DNA of 64,000 nt, taken from the NCBI GenBank assembly GCA_041725895.1, contig JBGRQA010000022.1, positions 37,293 through 101,292 on the forward strand, read 5' to 3'. This document shows, one piece after another, positions 7,703-16,303 of the stretch. The stretch comes from JBGRQA01 sp041725895. GTDB taxonomy: Bacteria > Bacteroidota > Bacteroidia > Bacteroidales > Marinifilaceae. A program made the translations under genes and the position numbers. Position 1 is the first letter of the stretch, and each line of letters opens with the position of its first letter. Below the pieces are notes generated by a model. That model saw nothing but the letters and a program-made list of their open reading frames with translations, was not told the origin of the DNA and did not search any database.

Positions 7703-8692
7703 TTATTTGCGATTCAAAATCTCAGCAATTTCCTGTGCATGATAGGTAATAATGATATCTGCACCAGCCCGCTTAATAGAAGTCATAATCTCCATCATCA
7801 CACGAGCTTCATCAATCCAGTCATTGGCTCCTGCCGCTTTCACCATAGAAAATTCTCCACTCACATTGTAAGCAGCAACCGGTACATTAAATTCGTGTTT
7901 CACACGATAAATAACATCCAAGTAGCTCAAAGCAGGTTTCACCATAACGATATCAGCCCCTTCCGCAATGTCCATTTCTACTTCGCGAATAGCTTCATCA
8001 CTGTTTCTAGGGTCCATTTGGTAGGTACTGCGATCTCCAAATTGAGGAGCACTATCCGCAGCATCTCGGAACGGTCCGTAAAATCCGGATGCATATTTTG
8101 CAGAATAAGCCATAATCGGCATCTTCTCAAAACCATTTTCATCCAATGCTTTTCTCATTGCTCCTACACGACCATCCATCATATCGCTGGGTGCTACCAT
8201 ATCTACACCGGCCTTAGCCAAAGAAACAGCCTGAGCACATAAAGTTTGCAAAGTCATATCATTATGCACATCGCCATCAACAATGGTACCACAGTGACCA
8301 TGAGTGGTGTACTCACAATTACATATATCGGCAATAATGTACATTTCGGGCAAGGCTGCTTTAATGGCACGAGTGGCTTTCTGCACAATACCGTGATCAT
8401 GCGTTGCTACCGTCCCATCTTCATCCTTTGACTCAGGAATTCCAAATAGCAATACCGATTTCACACCAGCTTCGAACAACTCTTTACATTTCTCCACCAA
8501 CAAATCAACCGAAAGCTGATCATTTCCAGGCATTGAATTAATTGGATTCTTCACCCCTTCGCCAGGACACACGAAAAGCGGCATAATCAAATCATCCACA
8601 GAAATAGAAGTTTCAGCAACCATATTACGAACTACTTTACTGTAGCGTAATCTTCTTAAACGAGTTGCGGGAAATAGAGGTCTTAAGCTCAT
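7703..8692 (-). CDS. hemB: delta-aminolevulinic acid dehydratase (porphobilinogen synthase)
   Basis: Condenses two 5-aminolevulinate molecules to porphobilinogen. At 329 residues it is full length. The two Schiff-base lysines are K199 ('YSAKYASGFYGPFRD') and K252 ('DIVMVKPALSYLD'). The cysteine-rich site 'C124-N-C126-E-Y-T-T-H-G-H-C134-G' is of the zinc-dependent type rather than the aspartate-rich magnesium type. The N-terminal 'RPRRLR'-like arm reads 'FPATRLRRLRYS'. It follows hemC by 41 nt and is last in the hemA-hemC-hemB order, with a terminator after it. Confidence 0.97.
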   Translation of the reverse strand: MSLRPLFPATRLRRLRYSKVVRNMVAETSISVDDLIMPLFVCPGEGVKNPINSMPGNDQLSVDLLVEKCKELFEAGVKSVLLFGIPESKDEDGTVATHDHGIVQKATRAIKAALPEMYIIADICNCEYTTHGHCGTIVDGDVHNDMTLQTLCAQAVSLAKAGVDMVAPSDMMDGRVGAMRKALDENGFEKMPIMAYSAKYASGFYGPFRDAADSAPQFGDRSTYQMDPRNSDEAIREVEMDIAEGADIVMVKPALSYLDVIYRVKHEFNVPVAAYNVSGEFSMVKAAGANDWIDEARVMMEIMTSIKRAGADIIITYHAQEIAEILNRK

Positions 8693-8733
8693 AATAATAT
8701 GATTTTAATTATATTGTATTATATTTATGTTGT

Positions 8734-9660
8734 CTAAAGATAGAAATTAATTCCTTCCTTCTGACAAGTTTTCTTCATTTCAATTGCCAAATTTATAGCC
8801 GCCTGCTGCGAATCAGCAACAGGTACTACAATCCTTTCTTTAACAAACCGATTCGTGGTCAAGTCACCAACAACTGCATCCATAGTTACCATACCATTTT
8901 GAACAGTAGCATGAGCAGCCAAAGGAAATTTACAACCTCCCTCAATCTCAGCCATAAATGCCCGCTCTGTAAGAACTGCAATTTCCGTAGGTTGATGATT
9001 AATACTTCGCAAAACTTTCTGTGTTTCAAAATCATTTGCACGACACTCCAAGGCGATAGCCCCTTGTCCAACCGCAGGAATACAATCGGAAGTTTCAATC
9101 GAAAGCTTTTTATCGAATGACTTACCCAAACGATTCATCCCTGCAGCTGCCAGAATTATGGCATCATACTCCCCTTCTTCCAACTTACTCATACGTGTAT
9201 CAATATTTCCACGAATATCTTTGAATTGAACATCAGGACGTATTGCAGCAATTTGAACTCTCCTCCGCGGGCTACCGGTTCCCAGAACAAAACCTTCATG
9301 CAACTCAGATATATTTTCTCCTTTTCTGGTCAGAAAAACATCACGTGGATCTTCTCGCTGCGGAAAGGACATCAAACAAAGACCTTCAGGCTGCCCACTA
9401 GGAACATCTTTTAAACTATGTATCGCGATATCAGCTTCATTCTCCAACATAGCATGTTCAAGCTCCTTAACGAACACACCTGTTCCTCCAAATTCAGTAA
9501 GCGACCGATGCAAAACCCGATCCCCCTTAGTACTAAACTTTACTATCTCAAATTCAATTTCCGGATTCTTATTCCGAAGCAACTGAACAGTTTGTTCTGT
9601 TTGAGTATAAGCCAAAAGGCTGGGGCGGGTAGCAACAATCAATTTCTTTTTAGCAGGCAT
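8734..9660 (-). CDS. hemC: hydroxymethylbilane synthase (porphobilinogen deaminase)
   Basis: Polymerises four porphobilinogens into hydroxymethylbilane, the HemD substrate. The length of 308 residues is normal. It has the 'ATRPSLLAYTQT' opening (family R-x-S-x-LA), 'DIAIHSLKDVP' (78-87) with the catalytic aspartate, 'RGNIDTRMSKLEEGEYDAIILAAAGMNRL' (key arginines at 150 and 156), and the cofactor-attachment cysteine C243 in 'EGGCKFPLAAHA'. It lies between hemA (144 nt upstream) and hemB (41 nt downstream) on the same strand, so one transcript is likely, possibly with an internal promoter in the longer hemA-hemC gap. Confidence 0.97.
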   Translation of the reverse strand: MPAKKKLIVATRPSLLAYTQTEQTVQLLRNKNPEIEFEIVKFSTKGDRVLHRSLTEFGGTGVFVKELEHAMLENEADIAIHSLKDVPSGQPEGLCLMSFPQREDPRDVFLTRKGENISELHEGFVLGTGSPRRRVQIAAIRPDVQFKDIRGNIDTRMSKLEEGEYDAIILAAAGMNRLGKSFDKKLSIETSDCIPAVGQGAIALECRANDFETQKVLRSINHQPTEIAVLTERAFMAEIEGGCKFPLAAHATVQNGMVTMDAVVGDLTTNRFVKERIVVPVADSQQAAINLAIEMKKTCQKEGINFYL

Positions 9661-9804
9661 TATAGTAGGGTGTTTACAATTAAAAACTAAATATAATAAA
9701 TCTTCCTGTGGAATATCATAATTTTATGAATTTGAAAAGAAAAAAGCCATACAAAACAAGGTTTCATACAGCTTCTTATATTTCAATACATTACTATCAA
9801 TAAA

Positions 9805-11058
9805 TTAATGATCTGATTCCTTAAACAACATTTCAAGTGTTTCCATAGGACTGGATTGTTTCTTGTGATGATCTTTTAGGTGGTTGATACAAGCCCTTGC
9901 AATTTTATTTACAATATTAGAGGTAATATGCTCAACCCTTTTCATCTCAGCTTCATCAATTTTAGATCTATGATAATCCAACTCCTTCTCTTGAATGCGA
10001 TGAAGATTTTCCTTTAAGGCTACAATTACAGGGGATAAATAATTTACTTCCAGCCAACCATAAAATTCTCCTATTGAAGCCTCAATAATCTTTTGAGCCA
10101 TTGGAATGCAATCCAACCGATGCTCCATAGCAGCAGCTATATGTCTCGACAATTCATCAACCGTAGTAATTGAAACTCCATCTAATTTATCTACTGCCGT
10201 CTCTACATTACGTGGAACAGACAGATCCAACACCAACTTCTCACCTTCACAGTTTTGAAAATGCTCAACGCACAAAACCGGAGTTCGGGCTCCAGTAGCA
10301 ACAACAATAACATCTGATTTCCGGACTTCATCCTTCAACTGCTCCATCCCGCAATACTGAATTTGGAATTTCGCAGCCAAATTCTCCGCTTTTTCACGAG
10401 TACGGTTAATCAAGGTAAGAGAACGGTTGTTCATGTGCTTGAGTAAATTCTCACAAGTCACCTTCCCTATTTCACCTGTCCCCAGCAAAAGAAAACGACA
10501 GGCATCCAAATCCTCAACTTTATCTTTTATATATTGAACGGCTGCATGGGCAACCGAAGCAGCGCCCTTGCTCAATTCCGTCTCATTCTTAATTTTCTTG
10601 CTGGCCTTAAAAACAAACGAGAACAAACGATTCATAAATGGATTAATCATATGCTCTCCATCAGCCATACGGTAGGCATCCTTCACTTGTCCCACAATCT
10701 GGAAATCCCCAATAATCTGAGAATCCATACCCGATGCCACCTTATAGATATGCTGTAAACATTCATGTCCCTTATAAAGGTATCCAAAACCATTAAAATC
10801 TTCCAAATTCCCCTGACAATATTTTAGGAACAAATGCACTACCTGATCAACATCCTGGGCAAATGCATACACCTCGGTACGGTTGCAGGTGGACAACACC
10901 ATCATCCCTTCTACCCCGAGCTCCTTTGCCTCTTTAAGTAGTTCGTTCTGTTGTTCAGATTGAATGGAGAATTTTTCTCGTATATCCAATGCCGATTTCC
11001 GGTAACTGATTCCTAAAACAAAAATCTTTTGTAAATTTTCTCTTATTCGAAAGGACAT
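9805..11058 (-). CDS. hemA: glutamyl-tRNA reductase
   Basis: NADPH-dependent reduction of glutamyl-tRNA to glutamate-1-semialdehyde, the first and usually rate-setting step of the C5 pathway. The 417 residues carry the catalytic cysteine C58 in 'STCNRTEVYAF', the substrate segment 'VASGMDSQIIGDFQIVGQVKDAY' (about 106-128), the nucleotide loop 'LLLGTGEIGKV' and the C-terminal dimerisation helices. It begins the hemA-hemC-hemB unit and is divergent from the 11331 gene. Two tandem TATATTTG boxes on the minus strand lie 60-77 nt upstream. The first residues (MSFRIRENLQKIFVLGISY) are slightly longer than in many homologs; the start could also be internal. Confidence 0.97.
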   Translation of the reverse strand: MSFRIRENLQKIFVLGISYRKSALDIREKFSIQSEQQNELLKEAKELGVEGMMVLSTCNRTEVYAFAQDVDQVVHLFLKYCQGNLEDFNGFGYLYKGHECLQHIYKVASGMDSQIIGDFQIVGQVKDAYRMADGEHMINPFMNRLFSFVFKASKKIKNETELSKGAASVAHAAVQYIKDKVEDLDACRFLLLGTGEIGKVTCENLLKHMNNRSLTLINRTREKAENLAAKFQIQYCGMEQLKDEVRKSDVIVVATGARTPVLCVEHFQNCEGEKLVLDLSVPRNVETAVDKLDGVSITTVDELSRHIAAAMEHRLDCIPMAQKIIEASIGEFYGWLEVNYLSPVIVALKENLHRIQEKELDYHRSKIDEAEMKRVEHITSNIVNKIARACINHLKDHHKKQSSPMETLEMLFKESDH

Positions 11059-11117
11059 ATAAAACGGAATTAATTTTTAAGTTCGTACTCCGTAAATAGT
11101 TTTTTTAATTCTGACGG

Positions 11118-11135
11118 CAAATATAATCAAATATA
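11118..11135 (-). promoter_or_regulatory. tandem -7-like boxes upstream of hemA
   Basis: Two minus-strand TATATTTG motifs (11125-11118 and 11135-11128) exactly match TAnnTTTG and sit 10 nt apart. No clear TTG at 19-21 nt upstream was found for either. Confidence 0.4.
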
Positions 11136-11330
11136 TAATTTTATTGCCGAAATTCCTCGTATACTTAGCGCGGAATCTATTATTCAAGCTATCAAGCTTA
11201 TCTTTTATGATAACTTAAAATCACCGTAAAAGATTTAAACATCTGAAATACCATATTCTAGTATATCTAGAAACATAATTTTATCGCGTAGCGTATTTGT
11301 ATTCATTTAAAATAATAATTTTAAACCAAA

Positions 11331-12152
11331 ATGGACAAAAACTTTTCAACAATTAGCATTCTTGGGTGTGGATGGCTAGGTCTTCCCCTGGCCAAATACC
11401 TCGTAAAACAACATTTTACAGTAAAAGGCTCAACATTACAGATAGAAAAATTGAATCAACTTAAACAGGCAGGTATCGCTCCCTATCGTATTGAACTTTC
11501 TCCTGAAATCAATATCGATTTCAATGCTGAATTTTTTGATTCTGATATTCTGATTGTAAATTTCCCTCCCAAACGCCGAAATGACATCGAAGAATTCCAC
11601 CCAAAACAAATAGAAACACTAATAAATCAGATTCACCAGTCTAAAATTCAAAAAGTACTCTTTGTAAGTTCAACCTCCGTTTACCCCAACCTTAACCGGG
11701 AGGTTACCGAAAAGGATGTACTGCCCGCAGAAAAAGGGAGTGGCAAAGCCCTTCAAATTGCTGAACAAATGCTTATGAAGGAACAAAAGTTTGAAACTAC
11801 CATAATAAGATTTGGTGGCTTAATCGGCTACGATCGTCAACCCGGGCGATTCCTTGCTGGACGCAAACAACTAAAGGATGGATTCGCCCCAGTTAACCTA
11901 ATCCACCAGGATGACTGCATTGGAATCATCGCGACAATAATCAAAGGAAATCACTGGGGAAAAATTTACAATGCCTGTTGCCCAGAACACCCAACCCGAA
12001 AGGAATTCTACGAAAAAGCTGCTCAAATAGGTGGATTTGAACTTCCTGAATTTAACCAGGATAAACAAAACTTCAAAATTGTCAGTTCAGAAAAACTGAC
12101 TCTGGAAACAGGATATCAGTTTAAGTACAGGAATCCAACAAATACTTTATAG
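11331..12152 (+). CDS. NAD(P)-binding SDR-type epimerase/oxidoreductase (YeeZ-like)
   Basis: A 273-residue Rossmann-fold protein of the extended SDR/NAD(P)-dependent epimerase group, closest in style to YeeZ. The dinucleotide loop is 'ISILGCGWLGLPLAKYL' (residues 8-24, GxGxxG). A 'FVSSTSVYP' segment follows (residues about 112-120), with the active-site serine/tyrosine region, and then 'IIRFGGLIGYDRQPGR', which is typical of the YeeZ-like branch. The YxxxK lysine motif of classical SDRs is not obvious, so catalysis is uncertain. Substrate is unknown. It is followed 15 nt later by a DUF4421-type outer-membrane protein gene and shares its transcript. Confidence 0.75.
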   Translation: MDKNFSTISILGCGWLGLPLAKYLVKQHFTVKGSTLQIEKLNQLKQAGIAPYRIELSPEINIDFNAEFFDSDILIVNFPPKRRNDIEEFHPKQIETLINQIHQSKIQKVLFVSSTSVYPNLNREVTEKDVLPAEKGSGKALQIAEQMLMKEQKFETTIIRFGGLIGYDRQPGRFLAGRKQLKDGFAPVNLIHQDDCIGIIATIIKGNHWGKIYNACCPEHPTRKEFYEKAAQIGGFELPEFNQDKQNFKIVSSEKLTLETGYQFKYRNPTNTL

Positions 12153-12167
12153 GAAACCATTTTTTAT

Positions 12168-13112
12168 ATGATTTACACCCAGGCAAAATTCCTCTTCTTA
12201 TCCACTTTATATTTCCTGACAACATCATTAACATCTTATGGACAAAGTGATTCCTTACAGAAAAATCCCGAGATAGGAACGATCGAGTCAAAATTCCAAG
12301 TAATGCCCTATCTTTTGACTCGAAATATTAGAATCAGCATTGAACGGGATGACCAATTCAATATAGATTTACTTCCAAATGTAAAATCAAACTTTGGTTT
12401 GGCTCTTTCTTACGGAAATTACGGTCTGTCCTACTCTGTAAGACTTGCTAATTCTCAGCAGGATCCCACCATATACGGAGGAACTAAATATAAGGACTTA
12501 AGTTTTTCTTACTATAGTTCACGGTTCGGAGGCGAAGTTTACTACTCAGCATACAAAGGTTTCTACACGGATGAAAAAAAATTAGATCAAATTCGGATCT
12601 TCCCTAACCTAAAGACCAGGACAATGGGATTCAACTTATTTTATGCAGCAAATAGAAAATATTCACTCAAAGCGGCTTTTAAGGCTGGTGAGCAGCAGCT
12701 CCGAAGTCGCGGTTCAATTATAGTGGCCACTTCTTACCGTTATACCCGCCTATCAAATCTGAATGAAATATTAACCCCCAATGGATTACCCACAATCGAA
12801 AGTGGTAAATTTCGCAGCATATCCCTAACATTGGGATATGGTTATACTTTCGTAAAACGTAAATTCTATCTAGCGACGGGAGCCTTAATTGGTCCTGGAC
12901 TGGAATTCCAACAAATTAACGACAAAGACAAAACGGAAAACACCCAAAATATTTCATTCAGAATGCTGGCCAAATCAGCTTTAGGCTACAATGGTAACCG
13001 CTTTCTCTGTTTTTTTGGATTCAGTGTTGATGCTGAAACAATTTATCTATCGACTTTTGATCTAAGCCAGAATGCTTATGAAATGTCTCTTAACATTGGA
13101 TATCGTTTTTAA
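12168..13112 (+). CDS. DUF4421-like outer-membrane beta-barrel protein
   Basis: A 314-residue exported protein with a signal peptide (hydrophobic residues about 8-22, cleavage near 'SYGQS') and alternating aromatic/aliphatic strands through to a C-terminal '...MSLNIGYRF' ending in phenylalanine, as expected of outer-membrane barrels. The pattern 'SNFGLALSYGNYGLSYS' and repeated 'FNLFYAANRKYSLKAAF' strands matches DUF4421 proteins of Bacteroidota as I know them. Function is unknown; structural or lipid-related roles are possible. It is co-oriented with the preceding SDR gene (15-nt gap) and is followed by a hairpin that may end the transcript. Confidence 0.75.
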   Translation: MIYTQAKFLFLSTLYFLTTSLTSYGQSDSLQKNPEIGTIESKFQVMPYLLTRNIRISIERDDQFNIDLLPNVKSNFGLALSYGNYGLSYSVRLANSQQDPTIYGGTKYKDLSFSYYSSRFGGEVYYSAYKGFYTDEKKLDQIRIFPNLKTRTMGFNLFYAANRKYSLKAAFKAGEQQLRSRGSIIVATSYRYTRLSNLNEILTPNGLPTIESGKFRSISLTLGYGYTFVKRKFYLATGALIGPGLEFQQINDKDKTENTQNISFRMLAKSALGYNGNRFLCFFGFSVDAETIYLSTFDLSQNAYEMSLNIGYRF

Positions 13113-13136
13113 CCCCGAATGCAATCAATCACTCAT

Positions 13137-13164
13137 AAGCGTCTACGTCGTAACATAGACGCTT
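13137..13164 (+). terminator. hairpin after the DUF4421 gene
   Basis: Perfect 9-bp stem AAGCGTCTA/TAGACGCTT with a 10-nt loop, 24 nt after the stop. There is no good T-tract, so termination is likely but not assured. Confidence 0.5.
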
Positions 13165-13330
13165 AATCTATACAGGAAATAAGATATTACTTTGGACCAG
13201 TAAGCAGAAAAGCATAAATACAACCTACCATTTTGGAAAAACACAAAAAAAAACGTAATCATTTGATTACCTAAGAAATAAAACACCCTACCATTAAAAC
13301 AATCAAACATCTTATTGATTTAGGTTGATG

Positions 13331-13346
13331 ACGTAAAATTTTACGT
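13331..13346. promoter_or_regulatory. 16-bp perfect palindrome upstream of the cobalamin leader
   Basis: ACGTAAAATTTTACGT lies about 105 nt upstream of the putative cob operon -7 element in otherwise unassigned sequence (13165-13449). It could be a dimeric regulator operator; its ends plus following TTTT could also act as a weak terminator. Confidence 0.35.
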
Positions 13347-13449
13347 TTTCCAGGGTATTGGCCATCCCAGGCGAAAATTCACAGTTACCATCACCGTCAC
13401 CATTGAGTAAGGTTTTCGGTGGTCTCTTCTTCTGCTTCAATATTTTTTT

Positions 13450-13457
13450 TACATTTG
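13450..13457 (+). promoter_or_regulatory. putative -7 promoter element of the cobalamin operon
   Basis: TACATTTG matches TAnnTTTG and ends 12 nt before the 5' edge of the riboswitch, the spacing expected if transcription starts just before the P1 stem. A TTG at the usual -33 distance is not evident. Confidence 0.5.
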
Positions 13458-13468
13458 CGATTGATAAG

Positions 13469-13635
13469 ACAACAGGCCTTTTCAAGTTAAAAGGGAATCC
13501 GGTGTGAGACCGGAACAGTTACCCGCTGCTGTAAGTCCTGATCTATTGAGATCAATATTATCAACAATAAACCACTGCCCTTTGAGGTGGGAAGGGAATT
13601 GATAATTGGGATAAGTCAGAAGACCTGCCGGTTGT
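13469..13635 (+). promoter_or_regulatory. cobalamin (B12) riboswitch
   Basis: The conserved cobalamin aptamer blocks appear in order: 'GGGAAtccGGTGtgAgaCCGG' core (13493-13513), 'aaCaGttaCCCGCtgCTGTaag' (13514-13535), the 'CCACTGcc' (13572) and 'GGGAAGG' (13590) segments, and the B12 box 'AGTCAGAAGACCTGCC' (13614-13629). The outer P1 stem pairs ACAAC (13469-13473) with GTTGT (13631-13635). It precedes the corrin-ring operon, which it should shut down when adenosyl- or methylcobalamin is plentiful. The gap to cobA (267 nt) holds further hairpins that could be the expression platform. Confidence 0.95.
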
Positions 13636-13678
13636 AAGTGTTTATTCGTTCTCCGGGTAAGAGAATCATAGATAAAAG

Positions 13679-13828
13679 ATGATGAAATTTCATTACTATT
13701 CCATTGCATTACTTGCAAATCTTAACCTGAAAACCTCTTCTTTCAGGTCAATTTACACAAAAACAGTTGCATTTCTATTTTCGGATTCGGTTTTCCTGAA
13801 TTACCGATATCAAAATGCGAATCAATAA
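13679..13828 (+). CDS. possible small leader ORF between riboswitch and cobA
   Basis: ATGATG at 13679 opens a 49-codon frame (N-terminus MMKFHYYSIALL) ending at TAA 13826-13828. It begins 43 nt after the riboswitch and stops 74 nt before cobA. It contains a perfect 8-bp hairpin at 13725-13748. No family is recognised and there is no clear ribosome-binding site, so it may be a chance frame; translation of it could however couple riboswitch state to downstream expression. Confidence 0.25.
   Translation: MMKFHYYSIALLANLNLKTSSFRSIYTKTVAFLFSDSVFLNYRYQNANQ
13725..13748 (+). promoter_or_regulatory. hairpin in the cob operon leader
   Basis: ACCTGAAA/TTTCAGGT, a perfect 8-bp stem with an 8-nt loop. 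Two shorter hairpins follow at 13830-13850 (TCCTG/CAGGA) and 13852-13867 (GGGCA/TGCCC). They may form the expression platform of the B12 riboswitch. Confidence 0.4.
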
Positions 13829-13902
13829 ATCCTGTTAAAATCTATCAGGACGGGCATTCAACTGCCCACATCAAACCCCAACATCTCACAAAAAAAACAA
13901 AG

Positions 13903-14682
13903 ATGCTGAAAAAGATTTCCATTGTTGGTGCAGGTCCCGGCGATCCGGAGCTGCTTACAGTTAAAGCCCATAGATTATTGAAGCAAGCTGATGTAGTCCT
14001 TTACGACAGTCTGATGGGTACCGAAATCCTGAAACTGATACCCTGGCATGCACAAAAGATTCATGTAGGAAAAACCTACAACGATAATCAGAACCAGGAA
14101 GAGCGCCAAATCCGGATCAACCAGATGATGAAGGAAAATTACCTTGCCGGGAAAAAGGTAGTTCGATTAAAAACAGGAGATCCCTTAATCTTTGGTCGAG
14201 GAGTAGAAGAAATTCGGTACCTTATCGAAAATCAATTGGATTACGAGCTGGTTCCAGGTATCACAGCTGGAATTGCAGCCGCCAACCACTTTGAAATCCC
14301 GATCACGGAAAGGGCTAAAAACACCACACTGATGTTCTGTACCGGCACAACTGCCAAAAACGATATGGAACAATTTCAGGCCATCTCCTACATGATAAAA
14401 AAAGGAACACCATTGATTCTTTACATGGGATTAAAGAATCTTCCCAACATCATTGAGAAATTCAACGAAGAGGGCGTGAGCATGCAAACTCCTATTTGTG
14501 CAGCCTCCAAAGTCTCATATTCGGAGGAAGACTGGGTAAGCGGAACACTTGAGAACATCCTTCAAAATTTGGAGGAACATCCTCTTGCAACCCCAACGAT
14601 ATTGCTAATTGGGGAGAATCTTCAATCACTTAGGGATCAACACGAAGCTTACCGCCACCAATTTAGCGAAAAAGCAATCTAA
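13903..14682 (+). CDS. cobA: uroporphyrinogen-III C-methyltransferase
   Basis: Methylates uroporphyrinogen III at C2 and C7 with S-adenosylmethionine to give precorrin-2, the entry to cobalamin and siroheme. The 259-residue single-domain SUMT has the N-terminal 'ISIVGAGPGDPELLTVKAHRLLKQADVVLYDSL' block (residues 5-37, given by position), 'VVRLKTGDPLIFGRG' and 'VPGITAGIAAA', all diagnostic. There is no CysG-type dehydrogenase/chelatase fusion. It is the first recognised gene behind the cobalamin riboswitch, and the next genes follow closely, so the whole run is one operon under B12 control. Confidence 0.95.
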   Translation: MLKKISIVGAGPGDPELLTVKAHRLLKQADVVLYDSLMGTEILKLIPWHAQKIHVGKTYNDNQNQEERQIRINQMMKENYLAGKKVVRLKTGDPLIFGRGVEEIRYLIENQLDYELVPGITAGIAAANHFEIPITERAKNTTLMFCTGTTAKNDMEQFQAISYMIKKGTPLILYMGLKNLPNIIEKFNEEGVSMQTPICAASKVSYSEEDWVSGTLENILQNLEEHPLATPTILLIGENLQSLRDQHEAYRHQFSEKAI

Positions 14683-14718
14683 ATTATTATCTTGTATAAA
14701 ACAAAGACTTTACATACA

Positions 14719-15573
14719 ATGCAACAAGGTTTACTAATCTGCGGCCACGGAAGCCGCAACAAAGAGGGAGTAAAAGCCTTCGAAGATCTTGCAGTTAAAA
14801 TGCGGGAACGTCATCCTGAAAAATTAATTGAACATGGATTCCTTGAACTATCGATACCAACATTTGAGGATGGAATTCGAAAATTATATGACCAGGGGGC
14901 ACGTGAAATTATTGCCCTGCCAGTATTCCTTTTCACAGGAGTTCATTTAAAGTTCGACATTCCCTACCAAATGAAAGCTTTGGAGGAGAAATTTGAAGGA
15001 TTGACTATAAAACTGGGCTCCTACATAGGAGTTTGCCAGCAATTGGTCAACCTAAGCGAGAAACTCATCTGCAAAGCAGAAGAGGAAATACGTGCTGATC
15101 GAAAGGACAGCTGCTTTCTGGCACTGGGCATTGGAGCTTCGGTTGCCGAAGCCAATGGAGATATAGCTAAACTCACCCGACTGGTAATGGAAAACTCAAA
15201 CTTTGGTTTCTGCACCAACGCCTTCATCAGCAGAATGGCCTCTCCTTCCATCCCAGATACACTGGACCTACTGAAACACCTTCCGTTTAAACGAATCGTA
15301 ATGGTTCCATTCATTTTCTTCACTGGAGTATACATGGATCGAATCCACGATATGGTAAGCAAATTCATGCAGGAAACCGATAAGGAAGTAATCCTGACCG
15401 AAACTTTCGGTAGCGATGATCTGGTTCTGGATGCACTGGAAATGCGGTTACAGGAAGTACTGGATGGGAAAGTAGATCTAACACAGAATCTGGATCCCAA
15501 CGCAGAACATCACCACCATCATCATGACCATGATCACGGACATTCACATCACCATGGACATCATCATCACTAG
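14719..15573 (+). CDS. cbiX: sirohydrochlorin cobaltochelatase with His-rich tail
   Basis: Inserts Co2+ into sirohydrochlorin at the start of the anaerobic cobalamin route. The 284 residues contain two tandem chelatase domains: the first opens 'LICGHGSRNKEG' with the metal-binding His10 and has 'FTGVHLKFDIP'; the second (from about residue 125) has 'ALGIGAS' and 'FFTGVYMDRIHD'. The last 21 residues or so are almost only His, Asp and Gly, a metal-binding tail known from long CbiX proteins. Unlike the Bacillus form there is no MxCxxC iron-sulfur motif. I use ATG 14719; a TTG start at 14692 would add nine residues without similarity. It sits 36 nt after cobA and 9 nt before cbiL. Confidence 0.93.
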   Translation: MQQGLLICGHGSRNKEGVKAFEDLAVKMRERHPEKLIEHGFLELSIPTFEDGIRKLYDQGAREIIALPVFLFTGVHLKFDIPYQMKALEEKFEGLTIKLGSYIGVCQQLVNLSEKLICKAEEEIRADRKDSCFLALGIGASVAEANGDIAKLTRLVMENSNFGFCTNAFISRMASPSIPDTLDLLKHLPFKRIVMVPFIFFTGVYMDRIHDMVSKFMQETDKEVILTETFGSDDLVLDALEMRLQEVLDGKVDLTQNLDPNAEHHHHHHDHDHGHSHHHGHHHH

Positions 15574-15582
15574 AAAAGAACT

Positions 15583-16299
15583 ATGGTAAAAGGAAAAATA
15601 TATGGAGTAGCTCTGGGCCCCGGCGATCCAGATTTACTAACTCTAAAGGCCTTAAAATGCTTGCAGAAGGCTGATCGCATTTACTATCCGGGGTCAGTTA
15701 GCCCAAGCGGAGAAAAAAATAGTCATTCCCTCAAAATAATGAGCCCTCACGGGTTGGACACCGATAAAATGCAGGGCATTTTCATCAAAATGTCCATGGA
15801 TCGGAACCAAACAGAAGAACTCTATTCACAAGTCTTCCAAGATATCCTGGAGGACTATCGAAAAGGGCTGAAAGTGGTTATTGTCAGTGAAGGTGACATC
15901 GCCTTCTACAGCACTTTCGCTTACCTCTTGGAAAGAATCTACTGCAATGAGTTGGACTTCGAAATGATCGCCGGAATTCCGGCCTTCATTCTGGCCGGTT
16001 CTGTGCATCGCTTCCCTTTGGCATTGCAATCAGATAAAGTAGCCGTTCTCGCTCAACTAAACAGTCTTGAGGAATTGGAAAAACGTCTGAAAGACTTTGA
16101 AACGGTAGTAATCATGAAGCTTTCGACGGTAAAAGGAGAGATATGTCAATTCATTAGGGAAAACAAGCTTGACTTCTTTTATGGGGAACGATTGGGGACG
16201 GATCAACAATACACCACAACCTCTGTTGAGGAATTGGAAAACCGTAGAATTCCCTACTTCTCCCTGATGATTTTCAACAAATACATTCATTTGAATTAG
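15583..16299 (+). CDS. cbiL: cobalt-precorrin-2 C20-methyltransferase
   Basis: SAM-dependent C20 methylation of (cobalt-)precorrin-2. The 238-residue SUMT-family protein has the N-terminal 'GVALGPGDPDLLTLKALKCLQKADRIYYPG' pattern (residues 7-36, given by position), 'VVIVSEGDIAFYSTF' (S-E-G-D is typical of CobI/CbiL), and 'EMIAGIPAFILAG'. This combination separates it from CobJ/CobM. It is packed between cbiX (9-nt gap) and the cbiH-cbiC fusion (4-nt gap). Because the neighbours are of the anaerobic type, the cobalt-containing substrate is inferred. Confidence 0.92.
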   Translation: MVKGKIYGVALGPGDPDLLTLKALKCLQKADRIYYPGSVSPSGEKNSHSLKIMSPHGLDTDKMQGIFIKMSMDRNQTEELYSQVFQDILEDYRKGLKVVIVSEGDIAFYSTFAYLLERIYCNELDFEMIAGIPAFILAGSVHRFPLALQSDKVAVLAQLNSLEELEKRLKDFETVVIMKLSTVKGEICQFIRENKLDFFYGERLGTDQQYTTTSVEELENRRIPYFSLMIFNKYIHLN

Positions 16300-16303
16300 A
16301 TAG

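Noticed and set aside
13482..13718. 78-codon minus-strand frame over the riboswitch
   Set aside because: It is antisense to the conserved cobalamin aptamer and has no protein motif.
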